A stretch of DNA of 43,624 nucleotides from JBBIMP01 sp037444305 (lineage in GTDB: Bacteria; Acidobacteriota; UBA6911). Position numbers and translations under genes: made by a program. The stretch lies in contig JBBIMP010000042.1 in NCBI GenBank assembly GCA_037444305.1, forward strand, positions 1-43,624. The letters are read 5' to 3'. Positions 18,822 to 25,205 of this stretch are shown here, in pieces (the first letter of the stretch is position 1; each line of letters opens with the position of its first letter). The notes under the pieces are model-generated. The model made no database searches and was not told the DNA's origin. It saw nothing but the letters and a program-made list of their open reading frames with translations.

Positions 18822-20282
18822 ATGGCGCTGGACAAAGACCTCACCTCCATTCAGGAAGCGCGCGACCTCGCGGCGCGCGCCGCCGAGGCCTGGAAGTCAT
18901 GGGCGAAAGCCACACAGCGGCAGGTGGACACCGTCTGCGCGGCCATGGCCGAGGCCGGCTGCCACGCCTCCGAACGGCTCGGCCGGCTGGCGCAGGAGGA
19001 GACCGGCTACGGCATCGCCGCGCACAAGAAGCTGAAGAACCAGTTCAGTTCGCGCACCGTCTGGGAGAGCCTGCGCGACGTGAAGACGGTCGGCGTGATC
19101 CGGCACAATCCCGACCGGCGGTTCATCGAGATCGCCTGGCCGATGGGGGTCGTGGCGGCGCTCGTCCCTTCGACCAACCCGACCTCCACGGCATTCTTCA
19201 AGGCGCTGGCCGCGCTGAAAGCGCGCAACGCGCTCGTCGTCGCGCCCCACCCGGCGGCCGCCCGGTGCACCTATGAAGCCGTCCAGACGATGGCGCAGGC
19301 CGCCGAAGCCGCGGGCGCCCCGCGCGGCCTGCTCGGCTGCCTGCAGCAGATCTCCCTGCCGGGCACGCAGGCCCTCATGAACCACGCGCACACGGCGCTG
19401 ATCCTGGCCACCGGCGGCGCCCCGATGGTGCGCGCGGCGCACTCGACCGGGAAGCCCGCCTACGGCGTCGGCCCGGGGAACGTGCCCGTGTACGTCGACC
19501 GGAGCGCCGACATCGAGCGCGCCGCCCGCTACATCGTCGCCAGCAAGGCCTTCGACTGCTCGACCATCTGCGCCACCGAGCAGTCGGTGATCGCCGACCG
19601 GCCGGTTGCCCGCCGGCTGGCCGAGCTGATGCGCTCACACGGCGCCTACTTCACCGGCGCGCGGGAGACCGCCGCGCTGCGAACGACCGTTTTTCACAGC
19701 GACGGCAGCATCAACACCGCCATGGTGGGCAAGCCGGCGGACTACGTCGCGGCCTGCGCCGGGTTCTCCGTTCCCGACGGGACGCGCATTCTCGTCGCCC
19801 CGCTGGAAAAGGTCGGGGATGCCGAGCCGCTCTCGCACGAAAAGCTCACCACGGTCCTGGGGTGGTACGAAGCCGACGGCTGGGAGCAGGGCTGCGACAT
19901 GTCGATCGCACTGATCGAGGCGGGAGGACTCGGCCACACGCAGATCATCCACGCCGCGGACGACCGCGTCGTCATGGCTTTCGGTCTCGAGAAGCCCGTC
20001 TTCCGCATCCTCGTGAACACCATGGGGACGCTGGGCGCCCTCGGCCTGACGACGGGACTGACGCCCTCGCTGACGCTGGGTTCGGGAGGCATCGGCGGCG
20101 CCATCACGGGGGACAACATCTCGGCGCTGCACATGATCAACATCAAGCGGCTGGCCTACGAAAGCACCGCCCCGCCCGCGGAGGCCTTGCGGGACGGCGA
20201 GCCGGCCTCCGGGCCGTTGCCGGCGGAGATCGAGCGCGTGGTCCGGCAGGTCGCGCGCGAGATTCTCGGCGCGGCCGTTTAG
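18822..20282 (+). CDS. CoA-acylating aldehyde dehydrogenase of the microcompartment (EutE/PduP-like)
   Basis: This 486-residue enzyme should oxidise acetaldehyde to acetyl-CoA with NAD+ and CoA. The catalytic Cys is about residue 250, in FDCSTICATEQSV. The cofactor segment (VGPGNVPVYVDRSADIERAA) and GSGGIGGAITGDNIS fit the EutE/PduP group. The last ~22 residues (PAEIERVVRQVAREILGAAV) make an amphipathic helix after a Pro/Gly linker, a C-terminal encapsulation peptide, unlike the N-terminal one of PduP. It would take the acetaldehyde released by DeoC. The ribosome-binding site is weak. Confidence 0.93.
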   Translation: MALDKDLTSIQEARDLAARAAEAWKSWAKATQRQVDTVCAAMAEAGCHASERLGRLAQEETGYGIAAHKKLKNQFSSRTVWESLRDVKTVGVIRHNPDRRFIEIAWPMGVVAALVPSTNPTSTAFFKALAALKARNALVVAPHPAAARCTYEAVQTMAQAAEAAGAPRGLLGCLQQISLPGTQALMNHAHTALILATGGAPMVRAAHSTGKPAYGVGPGNVPVYVDRSADIERAARYIVASKAFDCSTICATEQSVIADRPVARRLAELMRSHGAYFTGARETAALRTTVFHSDGSINTAMVGKPADYVAACAGFSVPDGTRILVAPLEKVGDAEPLSHEKLTTVLGWYEADGWEQGCDMSIALIEAGGLGHTQIIHAADDRVVMAFGLEKPVFRILVNTMGTLGALGLTTGLTPSLTLGSGGIGGAITGDNISALHMINIKRLAYESTAPPAEALRDGEPASGPLPAEIERVVRQVAREILGAAV

Positions 20283-20363
20283 AAAAGCGCTTTTGACACG
20301 AATTGCAAGGATTAGATGGATTCGAAACAACCGGATACAACCAAAACGAAAGGAAGAGAGACA

Positions 20364-20714
20364 ATGGCTTTGGACACTCCTTTGATTGCCCTGGGAATGG
20401 TCGAGACGCGCGGCCTCGTCGGCGCCGTCGAGGCGGCCGACGCGATGGTGAAGGCCGCCAACGTGATCCTGATCGGCTCCGAATACGTCGGCGGCGGCTA
20501 CGTCACGGTGATGGTGCGCGGGGATGTCGGCGCGGTGAAGGCCGCGACCGACGCCGGCGCGGCCGCCGCGAAGCGTGTCGGCGAGCTGGCCTCGGTGCAC
20601 GTCATCCCGCGGCCGCACTCGGACGTGGAGATGATACTGCCCAAGAGTTCGAAGGGCGGTTTTGGCGGCCGTTCCGCCGACGGCGGGCAGACCGGGCCGG
20701 CGAAAACGAAGTAG
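20364..20714 (+). CDS. BMC-H hexameric shell protein
   Basis: This 116-residue protein has a single BMC domain (MALDTPLIALGMVETRGLVG, AVEAADAMVKAANVILIG, YVTVMVRGDVGAVKAATDAG, then SVHVIPRPHSDVE). The pore loop is about residues 43-45, reading VGGGY. BMC-H hexamers tile the shell facets. It has an unusual ~24-residue Gly/Ser/Lys-rich tail (PKSSKGGFGGRSADGGQTG...) beyond the canonical end. It is the only BMC-H in the locus. GGAAGAGAG precedes the ATG. Confidence 0.95.
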   Translation: MALDTPLIALGMVETRGLVGAVEAADAMVKAANVILIGSEYVGGGYVTVMVRGDVGAVKAATDAGAAAAKRVGELASVHVIPRPHSDVEMILPKSSKGGFGGRSADGGQTGPAKTK

Positions 20715-20732
20715 CCTCCGGGACGACAGGCC

Positions 20733-21602
20733 ATGACCAAGACCGACCAAGCGCCGGCCGGATTCGGCCTCGCCGAGTACCTGGCGCGCGCCGACGCCGC
20801 GATCCTGCCGCGGCGCCTCTCGGAGACCGCCCACCCGCGCCCCGTGGAAGCGGGGAAAAAGCTGCGGGTGGGGGTGGACCTGGGAACCGCCTACCTCGTC
20901 CTGGCGGTGCTGGACGAGGAGGGCGTGCCGCTGGCGGGCGAGTGGCAGTTCGCGCAGGTGGCGCGCGACGGGCTCGTGGTGGACTTCGTCGGTGCGACCG
21001 ACCTGCTGCGCGGGATGAAGGCGCGGGTGGAGCGCCGCATCGGGCGCGAGCTGACGCACGCCGCCAGCGGCTACCCCCCGGGGGTCCCGCGCGTGGAGGT
21101 GCGCGCCACGGCGCACGTCGTGGAGGCCGCCGGCATGGAGTGCACGGGCCTGCTCGACGAGCCGAGCGCGGCCAACAATGTCCTGCGGCTGCGCGACGGC
21201 GCCATCGTCGACGTGGGCGGCGGCACCACCGGGATCGCGGTCCTGCACGAAGGCGAGGTCGTCTACACAGCCGACGAGCCGACCGGGGGAACGCATTTTT
21301 CGCTGGTGATCGCCGGCTCGCTCGGCCTCGAATTCGAGGAGGCCGAGCGGCTCAAGCTCCTGCCCGAGGAGCAGCCGCGGCTTCTGCCGCTGGTGCGGCC
21401 CGTCATGGAGAAGGTCGCCGACATCACGCTGCGCCACGTCCGCGGGCGGCAGGTGGGGTCCATCACCCTGGTCGGCGGCACCTCCGCGTTCACGGGAATG
21501 GCGGACGCCGTGCAGGCCTACACCGGGATCCCGGCGAGCGTGCCGCCGCGGCCGGTCTTCGTGACGCCGCTGGGCATGGCCCTGCATGATCCCGCATGCT
21601 GA
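20733..21602 (+). CDS. eutJ: EutJ-like actin-fold ATPase/chaperone of the microcompartment
   Basis: The 289-residue protein has an actin/Hsp70-like ATPase fold: phosphate-1 loop VGVDLGTAYLVLAVLDEEG (about 47-65), TGLLDEPSAANNVL, phosphate-2 loop GAIVDVGGGTTGIAVL and the adenosine motif ITLVGGTSAFTGMADAV. A ~43-residue N-terminal extension precedes it. EutJ proteins occur in many BMC operons; a chaperone or reactivation role is proposed but unproven. It begins 18 bases after the BMC-H gene. Confidence 0.88.
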   Translation: MTKTDQAPAGFGLAEYLARADAAILPRRLSETAHPRPVEAGKKLRVGVDLGTAYLVLAVLDEEGVPLAGEWQFAQVARDGLVVDFVGATDLLRGMKARVERRIGRELTHAASGYPPGVPRVEVRATAHVVEAAGMECTGLLDEPSAANNVLRLRDGAIVDVGGGTTGIAVLHEGEVVYTADEPTGGTHFSLVIAGSLGLEFEEAERLKLLPEEQPRLLPLVRPVMEKVADITLRHVRGRQVGSITLVGGTSAFTGMADAVQAYTGIPASVPPRPVFVTPLGMALHDPAC

Positions 21603-21642
21603 GCGCGGAAGAACGGATTTGCGACAACGGAGAGAAGGTGTG

Positions 21643-22272
21643 ATGGGAGACGCATTTTCGCTGCGCTGCTACTGCTACCTGGACCGGATGCAGCCGCAGT
21701 ACGCCGCTTTTGTGGGAACCGTGACCCAGGGCGACCTGCCGACGGAGGGGATGGCGGCGCTCTACGTCGAGATGGCGCCGGGCAACGAGGTCTTCCGCGT
21801 GGTGGACATCGCGGTCAAGGCGACCGAAGCGCGCCCGGGCGCGCAGATCGTCGAGCGCGAGTTCGGGATGTTCGAGGTGCACTCGCCCAACCAGGCCGCC
21901 GTGCTGGAGGCCGGCGACGTGGTCCTGGCGCGGCTCGGGCTTCACGTGCACAACCGCATCCGCCCGCAGGTCGTCTCCACGCAGGTGATCACGCGCGTGG
22001 ACCCCTACCAGGCGCAGCTGCTCAACCGCTTCCGGCGCGGCAGCATGCTCGTGCCGGGCGAAACCATGCTGGTGCTCGAGTGCGCGCCGGCGGCCTACAT
22101 CAACTTCGCGTGCAACGAGGCGGAGAAAAGGGCCAGCATCAAGCTGATCCACGTCACCTCGGTGGGAAGGTTCGGACGCATGTGGCTGTCGGGATCGGAA
22201 GCCGAGATCCTGACGGCGAAAAACGCGGCGATCCAGGCGCTGGAGAGCCTGGAGGGACAGCCGGGGGCCTGA
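21643..22272 (+). CDS. BMC-T tandem-domain shell protein
   Basis: The 209-residue product (ATG 21643, after AGAAGG) has two BMC-like halves. The first is about residues 8-100 (YCYLDRMQPQYAAFVGTVTQ, VFRVVDIAVKATEARPGAQIV, FEVHSPNQAAVLEAGDVVLARLG); the second about 108-205 (VISTQ-type strand VVSTQVITRVDPYQAQLLNR, MLVPGETMLVLECAPAAYIN, LIHVTSVGRFGRMWLSGSEA). Tandem-BMC proteins form pseudohexameric trimers, often with larger or gated pores, suited to cofactors or phosphorylated intermediates. The first half is divergent, so the assignment rests on overall pattern and context. Confidence 0.78.
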   Translation: MGDAFSLRCYCYLDRMQPQYAAFVGTVTQGDLPTEGMAALYVEMAPGNEVFRVVDIAVKATEARPGAQIVEREFGMFEVHSPNQAAVLEAGDVVLARLGLHVHNRIRPQVVSTQVITRVDPYQAQLLNRFRRGSMLVPGETMLVLECAPAAYINFACNEAEKRASIKLIHVTSVGRFGRMWLSGSEAEILTAKNAAIQALESLEGQPGA

Positions 22273-22288
22273 GGCCCGGGAGCAGAGC

Positions 22289-22705
22289 ATGCCCAAGGAA
22301 TTCTACACGGAAAAGGATATCGAGGATTTCGTGAAGCGCGGCGTGATGTCGCTGGAGGTGAACGGCGACGTCGTGCTCACCGAACTCGCCTGGGAGAAGG
22401 CCGGGCGCCTGGGGATGAAGCTGGTGCGCGAAAAGCCGGACCAGCCGCCGTGCGCCCCCGTCCGGCCCTACATCTCGGAGCGGCACATGCGGCCGGCGGC
22501 CCCGGCCGCCGCTTCCTGCTGCCGGACGGAAGAAGGGGCCGGGGAGTCCTCCTCCTGCTGCCGCACGGGCGCCGCGGCGCCGGCGCCCTCGGACGTGCGC
22601 GAGCGGATCCGCAGCGCCGTGATCGCCCGCATGGGCCCGCAGGTCGAGCCGCACCTGCTCGACCAGATCATCCGGCGCGTCCTGGAAAGCGCGGGGGTGA
22701 AATAA
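22289..22705 (+). CDS. small BMC cargo protein with Cys-Cys pairs and C-terminal encapsulation peptide
   Basis: The 138-residue protein has three parts. The N-terminal domain (FYTEKDIEDFVKRGVMSLEV, then NGDVVLTELAWEKAGRLGMKLV, about residues 5-46) resembles the short N-terminal module seen in several BMC-locus proteins. The middle is a Pro/Ala linker with two SCCR motifs (CC pairs at about 75 and 89). The tail (SDVRERIRSAVIARMGPQVE, then PHLLDQIIRRVLESAGVK) is a predicted amphipathic helix like an encapsulation peptide. No known enzymatic domain is seen. It lies between BMC-T and the second BMC-P gene, so it is probably a lumen or shell-adaptor protein. The Cys pairs could bind metal or form a redox centre; this is inference. 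Confidence 0.72.
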   Translation: MPKEFYTEKDIEDFVKRGVMSLEVNGDVVLTELAWEKAGRLGMKLVREKPDQPPCAPVRPYISERHMRPAAPAAASCCRTEEGAGESSSCCRTGAAAPAPSDVRERIRSAVIARMGPQVEPHLLDQIIRRVLESAGVK

Positions 22706-22709
22706 GCCG

Positions 22710-23030
22710 ATGCTGTTCGGGAGGGTCGAGGGTACGGCGGTCTGCACGCTGAAATACCCCGGAACCGAAAACCTGAAACTGCTGATTGTTCAGGCGCTGA
22801 ACAAACGCCTGGAACCGGTCGGCATCCTGCAGGTCGCCGCCGACGTGGTCCAGGCCGGGCCGGGAGACCTGTGCGTGATGGTCCGCTCGCGCGAGGCGGC
22901 CCTTGCGATGCCCGACGTGAAGTTCGTCCCCATAGACCTCGCGCTGGTGGGCATCGTCGACGAACTGTCCGTCCGGCCCGACGGCCAGTTCGACCTGGTC
23001 ATGAAGCGCGGCTGGAACCAGTACACCTGA
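22710..23030 (+). CDS. BMC-P pentameric vertex protein (EutN/CcmL), second copy
   Basis: The 106-residue protein starts MLFGRVEGTAVCTLKYPGTE, continues LKLLIVQALNKRLEPVGILQVAADVVQAGPGDLCVMVRSREAAL (cited by the AGPGDLC loop) and ends VGIVDELSV plus a short tail. It starts four bases after the previous stop, so coupling is likely. It is the most divergent of the three pentamers here and may form a different vertex type. Confidence 0.9.
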   Translation: MLFGRVEGTAVCTLKYPGTENLKLLIVQALNKRLEPVGILQVAADVVQAGPGDLCVMVRSREAALAMPDVKFVPIDLALVGIVDELSVRPDGQFDLVMKRGWNQYT

Positions 23031-23038
23031 GAAAGACC

Positions 23039-23326
23039 ATGATCCTCGGCAAAGTCGTCGGAACCATTGTCACCACCATCAGCCACCGCGATTACAAAAA
23101 CCGGCGGCTGCTGGTCGTACAGCCGCTCGGCCTGGAGAACGAGCCGCCGGACGAGGACTTCATCGCGCTGGACAACACGCAGGCCGGGATCGGCGACACG
23201 GTCCTGGTCAACCGCGAGGGCAACGGCGCCCGCCAGGCGCTGGGCAATCCCGACGCCTGCGTGATCTCCGTAATCGTCGGCATCGTCGATTCCCTCTTCA
23301 TCGATCCCAGCTCATCCGTGTTATAA
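23039..23326 (+). CDS. BMC-P pentameric vertex protein (EutN/CcmL), third copy
   Basis: The 95-residue protein begins MILGKVVGTIVTTISHRDYK and shows RRLLVVQPLG, FIALDNTQAGIGDTVLVNREGNGARQALG and the closing VIVGIVDSLFI. It starts eight bases after the second pentamer gene. It is the last gene of the operon; the sequence after its stop shows no clear terminator. Confidence 0.92.
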   Translation: MILGKVVGTIVTTISHRDYKNRRLLVVQPLGLENEPPDEDFIALDNTQAGIGDTVLVNREGNGARQALGNPDACVISVIVGIVDSLFIDPSSSVL

Positions 23327-23423
23327 GGATTCCGAACTCTATTCTCTTTGCGTCCTTGCGCCCTGGCGGTGCGCTTTTTTGCGTGACGTGTGTGCTCCAG
23401 GGCGATGGATATCTGGAGGCCGC

Positions 23424-24269
23424 ATGCGCCACAGATTCCACGCCGCTCTGCTTGCTGTTTGCCTGTTGCCGGCCGTGCTCTCCGCCGGCTGCGCCAGGGC
23501 GCCCGAATTGGACCTCGCGGCTGAACTCGAATCGCTCGTCCAGGCGGAGCTTTCGTTTGCCCGCGCCGCCGGGGAAAAGGGGATGCGCGAGGCCTTCCTC
23601 GAATACCTGGCCGAGGAGTCTGTGCTCTTCCGGCCGAACCCGGTGGACGGAAGAGAATGGTTCCGCGCCGCGCAGCCGACCGATGCCCTGCTCTCCTGGT
23701 ACCCGTCGCAGGCCGACATATCCCGGGACGGCAGGCTGGGCTACACCACCGGCCCGTACGAGTACCGCGCGGAGGGAGTGCAGGATCCCGCGGTCCGCCA
23801 CGGCAACTACGTTTCCATCTGGCGAAAACAGGCCGACGGTTCCTGGAGAGTGATCCTGGACATGGGTGTATCCCATCCGGCGCCGGAAATGCCGCCGGCG
23901 GCATGGCAGGCTTCGTCATTCCCGGCCGAGACGGAGGGCAAGATCGGCGCGGTCTCCGGCCAGGAAGCGGTCCTGGCGCTGACGGAAGCGGACCGGGCGG
24001 CCTCATCCGGCGACACGCCGGGAAACCACATTGCCGCGGGCGCGCGGATGCTGCGCAATGGCGAGGCGCCGCGGCTGGGGAAGGCCTCTTTCCTGGGGGG
24101 ATTGCCTGAGAGTCGCCCGGGGTGGCACCCGCTGCGCGCGGAGGTCTCTCCGGCGGGGGATCTCGGCTACACCTTCGGCAGGGATGACGCGGGCAACGTT
24201 CACTACCTCAGGATCTGGAAGCGCGAGCCCGGGGCGCCGTGGCTCATAGTACTCGAGCTTTCTTCGTGA
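23424..24269 (+). CDS. lipoprotein with two NTF2-like (DUF4440/SnoaL-type) domains
   Basis: The 281-residue protein starts at ATG 23424, eight bases after GGAGG, with a lipoprotein signal (MRHRFHAALLAVCLLPAVLSAGC, lipobox LSAGC). Two similar halves follow: about residues 30-150 (AAGEKGMREAFLEYLAEESV ... YTTGPYEYR ... GNYVSIWRKQADGSWRVILD) and about 175-280 (ending YTFGRDDAGNVHYLRIWKRE, then PWLIVLEL). This is the DUF4440-type cone-shaped fold, here as an internal duplication. Function unknown. It lies downstream of the BMC operon but has its own start region, so a link is not assumed. Confidence 0.75.
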   Translation: MRHRFHAALLAVCLLPAVLSAGCARAPELDLAAELESLVQAELSFARAAGEKGMREAFLEYLAEESVLFRPNPVDGREWFRAAQPTDALLSWYPSQADISRDGRLGYTTGPYEYRAEGVQDPAVRHGNYVSIWRKQADGSWRVILDMGVSHPAPEMPPAAWQASSFPAETEGKIGAVSGQEAVLALTEADRAASSGDTPGNHIAAGARMLRNGEAPRLGKASFLGGLPESRPGWHPLRAEVSPAGDLGYTFGRDDAGNVHYLRIWKREPGAPWLIVLELSS

Positions 24270-24297
24270 ACCGGTGTGCTTGTCGTTCGACGCTCAC

Positions 24298-24336
24298 CGG
24301 AGCCCGGAGCGCCAGCGACGGGTTGTGTCGCTTGAG
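24298..24336 (+). repeat. dispersed repeat, copy 3, at the AAA gene breakpoint
   Basis: The core GGAGCCCGGAGCGCCAGCGA is followed by CGGGTTGTGTCGCTTGA. The AAA ATPase similarity on the minus strand stops exactly at this repeat. Confidence 0.7.
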
Positions 24337-24522
24337 CAGGAATGTCGGATCATCGGTAAACAACTGCCGCAGATTCGGCTCCTCGAGGTCGCAGTAGGGC
24401 AGCTTGGGAAAAGTCTGCAACGCCAAGGTGGTCTTGCCCACCTGACGGGCACCGAGAATTAACACGGCCGGAAACTGCTCCCACAATACGACCAGTCGCT
24501 CTTGCGCGAGCCTCTTCCACAT
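24337..24522 (-). pseudogene. truncated AAA ATPase (DUF4143-associated type)
   Basis: The minus-strand frame begins MWKRLAQERLVVLWEQFPAV and includes the P-loop LILGARQVGKTTLALQTFPK, then YCDLEEPNLRQLFTDDPTFL. This is the first ~60 residues of the ~400-residue AAA_14/DUF4143 proteins. Walker B and the C-terminal domain are missing: the frame is replaced by the dispersed repeat. It is inactive as an ATPase. Confidence 0.75.
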
Positions 24523-24562
24523 GCCTTGCAAATTAGACGAATGTCTTCCTAATATGCAAGGC
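24523..24562 (-). promoter_or_regulatory. promoter/operator palindrome ahead of the AAA fragment
   Basis: GCCTTGCAAATTAG (24523-24536) and CTAATATGCAAGGC (24549-24562) form 14-base inverted arms with one mismatch. Read on the minus strand the arms also provide TTGCAT and, 16 bases on, TCTAAT as -35/-10-like boxes, ending right at the ATG. This fits autoregulation of an almost leaderless transcript. Confidence 0.4.
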
Positions 24563-24570
24563 ATTATTCC

Positions 24571-24900
24571 CTGTATGTCACCGGGTCGGCGGCGAGAAAG
24601 CCAAGAAGGCGAAGATGACGAGGGCACTCACCGAGTTCATCGCCCGGCGCGAGTCGCGTTGCCTCCAGGCCTGCCGGCCAGGAGAGGTCTCCGCAGGTCG
24701 CTGTGCATCCACCGAAGAGGTGCCGGAAAGCCGTGCCCGGCGAATTCAGCAGGCCCTAGTCCCGCTTCCAGCGTAATAGAATCTACCGGGAGGACTTCAA
24801 TTCGGCCATGGAGTACAAGGAACCGGCAGGCCTGGGCAGGGTTCCCCCGGCGGCGGATGTTGGAGGACAGGTCGCTTGATTATCTTCGAACCTGAGTCAG
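24571..24900 (+). pseudogene. degenerate region with a VapB-type antitoxin remnant
   Basis: The segment from about 24605 reads KAKKAKMTRALTEFIARRES, which resembles the C-terminal part of VapB antitoxins (ALxEFIARRExRRL). Downstream the frame drifts into sequence of no recognisable family. No start or toxin gene is present. Confidence 0.35.
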
Positions 24901-25205
24901 CCGTCGTCGCTGCTTTTCATTGATCGATGATTTTGGTTTGCAGTTTGCCGCGCTGGCTGCGGTAGTCCTTGGTGCCGAAGAAGGTAACCAGCAGGTCGGG
25001 TCTGCCCACATTGCGGCTCCGATCGATGATGCGATCGAACAGCTGGGTCAGCCCTTCGATACTACCTCATCCTGGTCCAGGATCTTGGCTACGGGAAAAC
25101 CAGCGCCCTCATGGAGCTGCTCGAGGAAGCCAGCCGCCTGCTTACCTCAGAAAGACCGTGCCCCCAATTGCGGTTCATCGCAATTTATTTCCACCCCAGG
25201 GATAC
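24901..25205. other. two unidentified gene fragments
   Basis: On the minus strand 24921-25045 reads LTQLFDRIIDRSRNVGRPDL and LVTFFGTKDYRSQRGKLQTK with a stop, the end of an unknown protein. On the plus strand 25058-25187 reads YLILVQDLGYGKTSALMELL and EEASRLLTSERPCPQLRFIA with a stop. Both lack starts and neither was identified. Confidence 0.35.
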
